Source: Mytilisepta virgata
Lineage: Eukaryota; Mollusca; Bivalvia; Mytilida; Mytilidae
Length of the DNA stretch: 64,000 nucleotides
NCBI GenBank assembly: GCA_028015205.1
Contig: CM051513.1
Span: 47,806,841 to 47,870,840, forward strand
Direction of reading: 5' to 3'
The position numbers were made by a program, and so were the translations under genes. This document shows, in pieces, positions 1-10,600 of this stretch. Every line of letters starts with the position of its first letter. Position 1 is the stretch's first letter. The notes beneath the pieces are model-generated. The model saw only the letters and a program-made list of their open reading frames with translations. It was not told the origin of the DNA and made no database searches.

Positions 1-124
1 GCTCTATGCGAGTATCTTATCCCTGTAGCCCTAGTGCTTGTCGCATATGCGGGAAGTATACATCATATAGGTGCTGCTCCGAGGCGGGCGGGGAGCAGGG
101 GTAACGAATCATTATGCAATCACC

Positions 125-1564
125 ATGGAGACTCCACAAAACCCCCCAAAAACAACATCAAAACGTAAATTTAGTTGTAGTGACGATGAGGAACACATGA
201 CAAAAATTCAAAATACAACTTCTGACAATTTTTCAAAATTTTTGGTATTAACAAGTCAAAATTCCGAAAAACCTTTAACCAAAGTTTCTCCTTTTCTTTT
301 ACAAAAAACAATTCAGAGCCGAGCTGGACAGGTTAACAAAGTGTCAAAAATGAGAAATGGAAGTGTTTTAGTAGAATGTGGTAGGCCACAACAGTCTAAA
401 AATCTTCTCTCTTTAACTTGTATTTCGGATATTCAAATCTCGGTTACTCCACATCGCAAACTCAATTCTTGTATGGGAGTTATTCGAGACAGAGACCACG
501 ACTTGTACGAACTATCAGAAGAAGAAATCCAGGAAGAACTTCAATCTCAACATGTAACAAAGGTCAAAAGATTCACCAAGAAATATGAAGGCAAAATTGT
601 GAAATTAAATACATATCTCATTACATTTAATCTGACTACTGTGCCGGAACATATCTACATAGGACCTTACAGAATCAGAGTTGACACATACGTACCTAAC
701 CCTATCCGCTGTGTCAAATGCCAGAAATTTGGACACGGTAGGAGTTCTTGTCGCGGTACGGAAAAATGTGTCAAATGTTCTGTTGAGGGCCATTCCAGCT
801 TTGATTGTGACGGTACAATTAAATGTGCTAACTGCGGATTAGATCATTTGGCAAATTCTCGAAACTGCGAGTTTTATAAAAAAGAAATGGAAATTCAAAA
901 AACAAAAACCGAAAAAAACATCAGTTATCAAGAAGCTAAAAAAGTGGTCTCTGCATCGATTAACTCCGTTCCAACAACCTCTTATGCTGACAAAGTTAAA
1001 TCTCCCAAAATTACCAGATCTTTTGCTACTCAAACTGAATACATGTGGCCTGATGGTGCAGAACTCCCAATACCTGTACCTTCATCTTGTCAATCAAAAG
1101 GGTCAACCTCTAAAACAAAAACATCCACATCAAACTCCTCTCAAACATCTCAAACTTTTGTCCAATCAAACTCAATCACTAATCATACAAAACCAATCCC
1201 CACGAAAAGGACTTCCACGTCTTCAAAACAAAAATCACCTCAAAAACCCTCATAGTCACAGAAAGTTGCACAACCATCGAAAACAGATAAATCAAAGAAT
1301 ACACAATCTTCTGGTAGACTCTCAAAGGCCGAAAAAAATAAGTTCAGTAGATTTCGAGATCTTTGTTTGGAGTTTGTCGACGATGACAACTCCGAACAAA
1401 TGGATACGAATGATCCTTTGGAGTCGATATGGGATGATTCATCAGTCCCATCTAGAGACTCTCACTCCATCAGAGACTCTAGCGTTCCGGGTGGGAGGCG
1501 AAGAAGTTCTTCGAATGAACAACCTAGAAAGAACTACTCCCCCATCCGACCACCCTTAAAATGA
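125..1564 (+). pseudogene. LINE ORF1, gag-like zinc-knuckle protein with one in-frame stop
   Basis: RNA-binding ORF1 protein of the LINE. I chose the ATG at 125 because it sits in a CACCATGG context and the same position opens ORF1 in copies B and E; an in-frame ATG at 71 lies inside the conserved 5' UTR. From about residue 196 come zinc knuckles: CVKCQKFGHGRSSC and CVKCSVEGHSSFDC (C-x2-C-x4-H-x4-C), then a variant CANCGLDHLANSRNC. A Ser/Thr/Lys-rich tail follows. A TAG at 1253-1255 interrupts the frame, but the same frame stays open beyond it to a TGA at 1562-1564 that overlaps the ORF2 start. Copy B ends ORF1 at the matching place, so the TAG is a secondary nonsense change or a read-through stop. 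Confidence 0.88.
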
Positions 1565-4500
1565 ACAATATAATACAGTGGAATTGTCGAGGTTTGAAAA
1601 TTAATTTAATAGAGTTATCATTACTTGTACAAGCTTTCCTTCCTGTTGCTTTTTGTCTTCAGGAAACTCACTTAAAAGAAAACGATACAGTTAATATTAA
1701 AAATTACTCTCTCTACAGCACCCACGTTAAAAAGGATGAAAGAGCTGCTGGCGGCTCATCAATACTTGTTAAAAATGATATAATTCATAGTCGAATAAAA
1801 CTTAATACTAACTTGCAAGCAGTTGCTGTACGACTCTCTCTTAAAAAGACCATAACATTATGTTCAGTCTATCTTCCTCCGAATACCCCTCTGGAAATTC
1901 ATCAGTTAAAACATTTAACTGATCAGTTACCTGCTCCTTTTCTTCTTGTGGGCGATTTTAACGCCCATAATCCGATTTGGGGCAGTAACTCTCAAAATGA
2001 TAGGGGAAAAAAGATAGAAGATTTTTTAAACCAGGAAGGCTTGTGCATTTTCAATGATGGATCAGATACTTATCTCCATCCGGGGAATGGTTCTTACTCG
2101 GCTATCGATCTAACGATCTGTGACCCTTCTTTGTTACTAGATTACTCATGGCGAGTCCATGATGACTTGTGTGGAAGCGATCACTTTCCCATTATTTTGG
2201 AAAATTTGTTTCCCACGTCATCCGAGAGAGTTGCACGCTGGAAATTTGACAAGGCCGATTGGCCTTTGTTCGAGCAACTCTGTCGAGATGAACTGAAGAA
2301 AGATACTTTTGAAAATTTTATTAGTCCAGTACTTAAATTTAATGAAACGTTGGTATCGATAGCTGAGAGGACCATTCCTAAAACCTCGACAAATCCAAAA
2401 CAACCCAGCAAACCATGGTTTGACGATGATTGTGAGGAGGCGAAGAAAAATAGGAAGAAGGCCGAACGACGATTCAATATGCATCCAACCCAAGATAATT
2501 TAAGTAACATTCGTATATTCCGTGCAAAAGCACGTAGAACATTCAAACAAAAGAGACGCAAGTCTTGGCAAAACTTCGTCTCAAAACTAAATTCTCATAC
2601 ACCAATGAACAAAGTTTGGAACTTTATACAAAAAGTTAACGGTAAAAACAGAAAAGCTAATCTTCACCACCTAAAAGATGGCCAGACCCTTTTAACATCA
2701 GAAAATGAGATCTCTCAAAAACTTGGTGAAACTTTTTCTAAAAATTCTTCTTCTCAAAATTACTCTCAGGAATTTCAACGTATTAAAAACCGAACAGAAA
2801 AAAACAAACTCAACTTTCGATCAAATAATTCAGAAGACTACAACCGTCCTTTCTCTCTTGATGAACTTAAAAATTCTCTGGCAAAGGCCCATGACACAGC
2901 ATGTGGCCCGGATGATATTCATTATAAACTTCTAAAACACCTTCCGGATACGTGTTTAGAAACTCTTTTGGATCTCCTCAATACAGTATGGGTATCTGGT
3001 GACTTGCCTTCCATCTGGAAGCAAGCTACCGTTGTCCCTATTCCCAAACCTGGAAAAGATCATTTTGAATCGTCGAATTATCGGCCAATTGCCCTCACAA
3101 GTTGCGTATGCAAGACGATGGAACGGATGATCAACGACCGCCTTGTCTGGTTCCTCGAGACCAATGGTCTCCTGTCCAATATACAGTGTGGATTCCGGCA
3201 GGGCAGAAGCACGTTAGATCATCTTGTTCGCTTCGAGTCTTTCATACGCAACGGGTTTGCTAAAGGTGAACACGTGGTGTCGGTCTTTTTCGACCTTGAA
3301 AAAGCATACGACACCACTTGGAAATATGGAATTTTAAAAGACTTAAATGATATGGGGTTGAAAGGTAGATTACCCTCATTTATTGATAACTTCTTGTCAG
3401 ACAGACAGTTTAAAGTCAAGGTTAATACTACAATGTCTGACCCCTTTGAACAAGAGATGGGTGTTCCTCAGGGAAGTATCCTCTCTGTTACTCTATTCAG
3501 CATAAAAATAAATAGTTTGGCTAAAACATTACAAAATAATGTTGAAGGCTCTCTCTATGTGGATGATTTTTTGATTTGTTACAGAGGCAAAAACATGAAC
3601 ACTATTGAACGGCAACTACAGTTATCTCTTAATAAAATTGAAAAATGGGCTACGGAAAATGGATTTAGATTTTCTAGCTCAAAAACTGTCTGCATGCATT
3701 TCTGTAATAAAAGAAAGTTACATCTAGACCCTGAACTCAAACTCTATAATGAACCTATCAAAGTTGTCAAAGAAACCAAATTCCTTGGACTTCTGTTCGA
3801 TAACAAACTCACCTTTCTACCCCATATCAAAATGCTTAAAGCTAAATGCTTGAAAGCATTGGACATTTTAAAAGTTGTTTCTAGCACTGACTGGGGTGCT
3901 GATAAAAGTATTTTACTAAATTTATATCGATCTTTAGTTAGATCGAAACTTGATTATGGTTCCATTATATATGGATCTACTCGCAAATCCTATATAAAAA
4001 TTTTAGATACTGTTCACCACCAAGGCCTACGTTTGGCCTTGGGGGCGTTCAGAACATCTCCTGTGGAGAGTTTATACGTAGAAGCGAACGAGCCGTCTCT
4101 TTATAACCGTAGGATAAAACTTGGTTTACAATACATAACCAAGCTAAAAGCATACCCTTCAAATCCTGCCTACGACTGTGTTTTCAATCCGCTCTATGAG
4201 GACATATTTGAACAACATCAAAATAAAATTCCTCCATTTGGTATTCGGATGAAACCACATATTTTTGGTTGTAACATCAATCTTGATGAAATAGCTCCTA
4301 TTGATATACCGCAATCGCCACCTTGGCTTGTACCAAAACCAAAATTCATTTTTGACATCAGAAAACATAAAAAGTCAGAAACTAACCCCATTGAAATTCA
4401 GCAACAGTTTGCTGAAATTAAATCAAATTTTCAAGGGTTTGATACAATTTATACTGATGGATCAAAAGACGGAGATAAAGTGGCTGCTGCTGCTGTTTTT

Positions 4501-5241
4501 GGACAGCGGGCAGCGACTCTTCGTCTTCCATCTTCCAGTTCTATATTTACAGCTGAAGCAAGAGCTATTGTTCTTGCCTTAAAATTCATTAGATCTTCTG
4601 ACAAAGAAAACTTTCTAATTTGTTCTGATTCTCTTTCATGCTTATTGGCCATAGAAGGTCAGAAATATAGAAATCCTTTAATTTCACATATCATAGAGTT
4701 TTATAAAAGACTTTCTGTTTTGGGTAAAGAAGTAGTTTTTCTCTGGATACCAAGTCATGTTGGTATAAAGGGAAACACAGTCGTAGATAGAATAGCGAAG
4801 GATGCTCTAGAAGACCCCATTACTAATATGTCAGTGCCTTACTCTGATTTTAGACCTTTAATTTATCAGTATGTTTTGCGTCTGTGGCAGTCCCAGTGGG
4901 ATCTGCTTACAGACAATAAACTTCATTCTATAGAGCCAACTGTGGGCAAGAATGTCTGTTTTTTCGGCAAATGCCGCCGAGATCAAGTTGTTTTAACAAG
5001 ATGTCGCATTGGCCACACCAGGACGACTCATTCTTTTATTTTAGAGAATGAGCCGCCTCCTGAGTGTATACCCTGCCAATGTCGACATAGTATTAAACAT
5101 CTTTTAATTGACTGTGTAGATAAGTCCGACATTATTTGTCGGTACTACACAGTCAACAATATGAAAGGTTTATTTACAAAGGTTGCTGGCAACCAAATAC
5201 TACAATATTTGAAGGACGTTGGACTATACTCGAGAATATAG
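1561..5241 (+). CDS. LINE ORF2: endonuclease, reverse transcriptase, RNase H
   Basis: Intact 1226-aa ORF2 polyprotein that nicks target DNA and reverse-transcribes the element RNA. The N-terminal AP-like endonuclease shows NCRG, QETH, GDFNAHNPIW, SAIDLTI and GSDHFPI. The reverse transcriptase (about 430-760) has RPIALTS, FDLEKAYDTTW, GVPQGSILS and the catalytic YVDD at residues 666-669. RNase H starts near residue 960 with TDGS (Asp 966), then TAEARA, CSDSLS and WIPSHVG...D, so all acidic residues look present. A cysteine/histidine cluster (CIPCQCRH...H...C) lies near the C-terminus. The ATG overlaps the ORF1 stop as ATGA, which suggests termination-reinitiation. No frameshift or stop was seen, so the enzyme may be competent; a functional ORF1 would have to come from elsewhere. 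Confidence 0.95.
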   Translation: MNNIIQWNCRGLKINLIELSLLVQAFLPVAFCLQETHLKENDTVNIKNYSLYSTHVKKDERAAGGSSILVKNDIIHSRIKLNTNLQAVAVRLSLKKTITLCSVYLPPNTPLEIHQLKHLTDQLPAPFLLVGDFNAHNPIWGSNSQNDRGKKIEDFLNQEGLCIFNDGSDTYLHPGNGSYSAIDLTICDPSLLLDYSWRVHDDLCGSDHFPIILENLFPTSSERVARWKFDKADWPLFEQLCRDELKKDTFENFISPVLKFNETLVSIAERTIPKTSTNPKQPSKPWFDDDCEEAKKNRKKAERRFNMHPTQDNLSNIRIFRAKARRTFKQKRRKSWQNFVSKLNSHTPMNKVWNFIQKVNGKNRKANLHHLKDGQTLLTSENEISQKLGETFSKNSSSQNYSQEFQRIKNRTEKNKLNFRSNNSEDYNRPFSLDELKNSLAKAHDTACGPDDIHYKLLKHLPDTCLETLLDLLNTVWVSGDLPSIWKQATVVPIPKPGKDHFESSNYRPIALTSCVCKTMERMINDRLVWFLETNGLLSNIQCGFRQGRSTLDHLVRFESFIRNGFAKGEHVVSVFFDLEKAYDTTWKYGILKDLNDMGLKGRLPSFIDNFLSDRQFKVKVNTTMSDPFEQEMGVPQGSILSVTLFSIKINSLAKTLQNNVEGSLYVDDFLICYRGKNMNTIERQLQLSLNKIEKWATENGFRFSSSKTVCMHFCNKRKLHLDPELKLYNEPIKVVKETKFLGLLFDNKLTFLPHIKMLKAKCLKALDILKVVSSTDWGADKSILLNLYRSLVRSKLDYGSIIYGSTRKSYIKILDTVHHQGLRLALGAFRTSPVESLYVEANEPSLYNRRIKLGLQYITKLKAYPSNPAYDCVFNPLYEDIFEQHQNKIPPFGIRMKPHIFGCNINLDEIAPIDIPQSPPWLVPKPKFIFDIRKHKKSETNPIEIQQQFAEIKSNFQGFDTIYTDGSKDGDKVAAAAVFGQRAATLRLPSSSSIFTAEARAIVLALKFIRSSDKENFLICSDSLSCLLAIEGQKYRNPLISHIIEFYKRLSVLGKEVVFLWIPSHVGIKGNTVVDRIAKDALEDPITNMSVPYSDFRPLIYQYVLRLWQSQWDLLTDNKLHSIEPTVGKNVCFFGKCRRDQVVLTRCRIGHTRTTHSFILENEPPPECIPCQCRHSIKHLLIDCVDKSDIICRYYTVNNMKGLFTKVAGNQILQYLKDVGLYSRI

Positions 5242-5553
5242 TCTGTCTGACTGTATTCGTGATTATAGTCCTTATCCAGAATTTTAATTTGTTATCTGTT
5301 ATAATTTTATTTCACTGTTTGTATTATCTGATAGCGTTTCTGTGATATTATTCAAGTCTGTGATATTGTAAATTTTTTGTAACGTTTTGTCTGACATTTT
5401 TATTGTTTATACTGCCATATCTTACTTGTAAATAGTCTATGGGTTTTACATGTTGTGTAAAATTTTAACCAGTTCCATTGAAATTAGTTCTCGCCGTGAT
5501 ATTGGCTGCAATATCGCCAGCTCGGCGTTAAAAAATATTCAATCAATCAATCA
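5242..5553 (+). other. LINE copy A 3' UTR and ATCA tail
   Basis: AT-rich 3' UTR of about 310 bases. It ends with the motif GGCGTTAAA followed by (ATCA)n. The reverse complement of copy C (23771-24095) ends with the same GGCGTTAAA plus ATCA repeats, so this marks the priming end of the family. Confidence 0.75.
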
Positions 5554-5557
5554 TATA

Positions 5558-7373
5558 CTGTGGATTCATTTAAATTCGTGGGTATCAATTTTCGTGGATA
5601 GAGGAAAAAAGACATTTCGTGGGATACGTAAATTTCGTGGATCACTGTTTCAAAAATAAAAAAAATAAGTTTAAGATACGTAAATTCCTGGATTGCTGTT
5701 ATAAAAAAAAGTTTAAAATTCGTTCTAAATGTTTTAAATTGTCAAAATCCCAGCTTCGTAATTCTAGATTAAAGTGTTCATTCCAAACTTCGATTGCATG
5801 CGTGGACAAAGGTTACTAATTATTTGTTTGTTTTACCATTTATAATTTTCTTGTCGGAATTTGATAAGGTATTTAAAGCCCTTTGATCGAAATATTATTT
5901 GAAAAGCAATTTGTGTCTTCCCAGCTCCCTTTATTAGCATTTTGTCTAGTAAAATTTGATTTCGAAAAAATGTCGTTTTTGTCCAGAATAAAAAAAAAAA
6001 TATGCTTAAACGACAATTTATCGAAATATTATTTGAAAAGCAATTTGTGTCTTCCCAGCTCCCTTTATTAGCATTTTGTCTAATAAAATTTGATTTCGAA
6101 AAAATGTCGTTTTTGTCCAGAATAAAAAAAATATATGCTTAAACGACAATTTATCGAAATATTATTTGAAAAGCAATTTGTGTCTTCCCAGCTCCCTTTA
6201 TTAGCATTTTGTCTAGTAAAATTTGATTTCGAAAAAATGTCGTTTTTGTCCAGAATAAAAAAAAAATATGCTTAAACGACAATTTATCGAAATATTATTT
6301 GAAAAGCAATTTGTGTCCTCCCAGCTCCCTTTATTAGCATTTTGTCTAGTAAAATTTTATTTTGAAAAAATGTCGTTTTTGTCCAGAATAAAAAAAAAAT
6401 ATGCTTAAACGACAATTTATTGAAATATTATTTGAAAAGCAATTTGTGTCCTCCCAGCTCCCTTTATTAGCATTTTGTCTAGTAAAATTTTATTTTGAAA
6501 ATATGTCGTTTTTGTCCAGAATAAAAAAAAATATGCTTAAACGACAATTTATTGAAATATTATTTGAAAAGCAATTTGTGTCCTCCCAGCTCCCTTTATT
6601 CACATTTTGTCTAGTAAAATTTTATTTCGAAAAAATGTCGTTTTTGTCCAGAATAAAGGAAAAAAATGCTTAAACGACAAGTTCTTGAAATATTATTTGA
6701 AAAACGCGTGACATTATTCATTTAAAATGACAGATAAATATGTTGTTATAGTAAAAAATGTGAAATTGAAATTCATAATCTCCTGTCAGAAACAAAATGA
6801 CCTACGGGCAATGTACTCGTCGTTAATCCGATTGTCTCGGATACTAGTAATCAACAATTAATCAGATTGTGTCACGGTAATTTACAAAACATTTTTTTTA
6901 ACATCTTTAATTTATTTAAGTTGAAGATATGAATAAATGTAATAAAAATATTTTTTTAAATTTTATTTGCGAAAACACGTGTTATGTTGCCATGTTTGTC
7001 GTAAATCAACAGTATACTAGAATTGCAAAACAAAACCGGAAATAAACGGCCGCATTCAAATACACATTTCTCGATACAAGAAAATCTAAGTACAAGAGTT
7101 TTTCTTACTATTCAACAACGTTTTCCTTAAAATCTTTATTTCTAAGGCAAGTACTTAGTAACAACAAACCCCAGCAACAAACACACCTTGAAACGTAAAG
7201 TAAATCATCGATCAACAATGAAATAAGGCTGTTCTGTGTTCATGATTCATTCATTCCTTACACAAAAACTCGAGTGTTGTGATTATTCTTCGTTGAATTC
7301 TTAAATTCGTGGTTTGCTGTGACCCACGAATTCCACGAAAATTGGTATCCCACTAATAAAAATGAATCAACAG
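5558..7373. mobile_element. TIR element, non-autonomous, TA target duplication
   Basis: The left end (CTGTGGATTCATTT...) and the reverse complement of the right end (CTGTTGATTCATTT...) form imperfect terminal inverted repeats of about 45 bp, both with the repeated word TTCGTGG. TA flanks both sides (5556-5557 and 7374-7375), as expected for a TA-targeting transposon. No transposase is present; the core is a tandem repeat. It lies directly beside the LINE tail. Length 1816 bp. The superfamily is not determined; a Tc1/mariner-like or other TA-duplicating MITE is possible. Confidence 0.75.
5888..6710 (+). repeat. 133-bp tandem repeat, six copies plus partial
   Basis: The unit begins (C/T)GAAATATTATTTGAAAAGC and repeats at 5888, 6022, 6155, 6288, 6421, 6553 and, as a partial, about 6686, a period of 132-134 bp. 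Each copy has an internal A-run of variable length and the words CTTCCCAGCTCC (or a variant) and TGTCGTTTTTGTCCAG. Short ORFs inside it are periodic artefacts. It is the core of the TIR element. Confidence 0.92.
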
Positions 7374-7647
7374 TACCTGAAAGATCAGAAGATGGTCTTT
7401 AACACAGTTTGTGTTCTTGGTGCCCATCTGAAATCGATGGTTCTTGAAAACGAAGAGGAGGATTTAAATAAAACTAGAATTTGTCAAATGGCACGGTTTA
7501 ACAGTATCGTTGACAACAGCTTTTGCTTATAAATATAACAAAAAGATTCCAATATTGATTACAGAAGTTGTTTATTGATAATCTAAATTTATTACTTTAG
7601 GATATTAAACAGAATAGTTATGTATTCTTTTTTTTTCTTTTCAGGCC

Positions 7648-10600
7648 ATGCCACGAAAAGGCAAGAAAAGCAAAGCAACAGTTGCAAAAGAAAATAAAGA
7701 AAGGATGAGAAGCAAAAGAGCAAATAAACAGATGAACAACTCGAGGGAAAACAATGAGAGCACCACTGATGAACTGGACAGAAAAAGAAATGTTGACATT
7801 CTGGAAACAGAGAGTGGAATTGATAAAGTTAATATGGAAAACAGGATTGATATGGTAAGTAAAAAGAATGAAGGGTTGGATGGTATGGATAGTTTGGATG
7901 AAAACAAGATTGATATGGATAATTTGAATAAAAACCGTGAAAATAGGATTGATATGGATAATTTGAATAAAAACCGTGAAAATAGGATTGATATGGATAA
8001 TTTGGATGACAACAAGATTGATATGGATAATTTGAATGAAAACCGTGAAAATAGGATAGGTATGGATAGGTTGGATGAAAACAGGATTTATCTGGATAAC
8101 TTGAATGAAAACCGTGAAAATAAGATTGGTATGGATAGTTTGGATGAAAACAGGATTGATATGGATAGTTTGGATGAAAACAAGATTGATACGGATAATT
8201 TGAATGAAAACCATGAAAATAGGATAGATATGAATAACTCGGATGGAAATGGGATTAAAGTGGATATAAAGCTAGGTACAAACATGGAAACACAGTCGGA
8301 TATAAACACGGATAAATTTGATGCAATTAGGATTGAAGTGGATTTCATGCCAAATTTGAATGTGGAAACAAAGTTGAATTTAAATGTGGATGCCCTAGAA
8401 TCAGATTCTAATATGGATTCCCACAAGTTAGATTTAGATATGGATTACCTCCAGTCAGACGCAAATATGTATCCTTACAAGCCAGATTTAAATATTGATT
8501 CCCCAAAGTCAGATTCAAATACAGATTTCCTCAAGTCGGATTCAAATATGGATTACCCAGCGTCAGGTTCAGATATGGATTTCTCAAAGTCAGATTTGGC
8601 AATTAGGCCTTCCAGTAACAAAAGGACAGTGAAGTCATTGAGGAAAACAAGTTCTGTAAAGTCACATAACATTCATACTGAGCATCCTGATATCGAGTTA
8701 GTTGAGGCAACATTAGATACAACATTAGACAGTTTACCAGATATTGAAAGTGATGCTGAAATGTTAGCTCAAGAATTGCCAAACAGTTATGATTTTAAGC
8801 CATTAGATACTGCTTCTAGAAAAAATCTCAAGTCGAGTAATTCAGACAAGACAACAAGTACGAAGCTTGATACACATGTGTTCACTGCTAACCACAGTTT
8901 GGCAGATATTAATTCTGTAGCAGATCCTTTTTTCATTCAGGGTAGTTTTCATCAAGGAAGTGCATTATTTGGTAATAACATTGGAAAACAGTGTGTAAGT
9001 AATTCCCTGACAGCTGTTGTTCACAGTAAGCTGAAACCAGTCCATGACTGGGACCAATCATATGTAGACAGGATATTGATTGAGGGAAATGAGATGTATA
9101 CATGGATACATGGCAACAATGATCATCTTCTTGTAACAGATCTGCCTGAAATGTTAGAAGTATCCAATACTTTAGTTCAGTGCAACAGAAAAGAGTCTAT
9201 AGGGGCAATAATAGGTGAAGTGAATTTTGAAGCGATCTTTGCGTTGCCTTTAGATCAGGCCATTCAGGAAGCTTTGATTGATACTGACGGATGCTTTGTA
9301 ACTGCTCAAAGTAGCACATGCATTATAATTAAACAGAATGAGAAATTCTATTTGTTTGATTCCCATGCTAGGAATAGGTCGGGATTTGTAGATGGAAATG
9401 GTAGAAGCATAGTTTTAGAGCTTCCAAATATTGATGCTATTTATCATCACTTCTTTAATTTTGTACTAGGAGATCCACATGCAGAATTTGATGTAACAGG
9501 TATAAATATTGCGATTACAGGAGCAAATATTAGTGTGGATAGAGTCCAATTGAATGAGAGTGCACAAGATTATGATTTCAGTTTGGAAGATGTGGCTGAT
9601 CCCAACATTCAGACTGTGCATCCTGATATCGATTTAGTTGATACAACAGTAGAGGGTGTACCAGATATTGACAGGGATGTTGAATTTTTAGCCCAAGAAT
9701 TGCCAAACAATTACGATTTGATGCCATTAGATACTGCTTTTAGAAAAGAAATCAAGTCATTGAGTAACAGAAGTCCTGTAACGTCATTGAGTAATTCAGA
9801 CAAGACACCAAGTACGAAGTTTGATACACTTGCGTTCACTGCTAACCACAGTTTGTCAAATAGTAATTCTGTAGCAGATCCTTTTTTCATTCAGGGTAGT
9901 TTTCATCAAGGAAGTGCCCTATTTGGTAATAACATTGGAAAACAGTGTGTAAGTAATTCTCTGACAGCTGTTGTTCACAGTAAGCTGAAACCAGTCCATG
10001 ACTGGGACCAATCATATGTAGACAGGATATTGATTGAGGGAAATGAGATGTATACATGGATACATGGCAACAATGATCATCTTCTTGTCACAGATCTGCC
10101 TGAATTGTTAGAACTATCCAATACTTTAGTTCAGTGCAACAGAAAAGAACCTATAGGGGCAATAATAGGTGAAGTGAATTTTGAAGCGATTGGTGCGTTG
10201 CCTTTAGATCAGGCCATTCAGGAAGCTTTGATTGATACTGACGGATGTTTTGTAACTGCTCGAAGCAGCACATGCATTATAATAAAACAGAATCAGAAAT
10301 TCTATTTGTTTGATTCCCATGCTAGGAATAGGTCAGGATTTGTAGATGGAAATGGTAGTAGCATAGTCCTAGAGCTTCCAAATATTGATGCTATTTATCA
10401 GCACTTCTTTAAGTTTGTACTAGGAGATCCACATGCAGAATTTGATGTAACAGGTGTAAGTATTGCAATTCCAGAGGCAAATGTGAGTTTGGATAGAGTC
10501 CAACTAAATGAGAATGCACAAGATTATGATTTCAGTTTAGAAGATGTGACTGATCACAACATTCATACTGAGCATCCTGATATCGAATTAGTTGATACAA

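Larger units (their letters stand above)
1..5553 (+). mobile_element. Non-LTR retrotransposon (LINE), copy A, nearly full length
   Basis: Two-ORF LINE: gag-like ORF1 (125-1564) and EN-RT-RNase H ORF2 (1561-5241), then a 3' UTR ending in short ATCA repeats at about 5541-5553. Its first 124 bases match the sequence just before ORF1 in two other copies of the window (minus strand near 32837-32960, plus strand near 39260-39379), so the rest of the 5' UTR lies before the window. The RNase H domain and zinc-knuckle ORF1 suggest an I/Nimb-type clade; that assignment is inference without a phylogeny. ORF2 is open over its full length, so this is the youngest-looking LINE copy here. Confidence 0.93.

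Noticed and set aside
6401..6673. 90-codon ORF in the TIR element
   Set aside because: Lies wholly in the 133-bp array and repeats with it.
7618..8214. 198-codon minus-strand ORF rich in Ile/His repeats
   Set aside because: It is the antisense of the Helentron N-terminal amino-acid repeat; its periodicity comes from that repeat.
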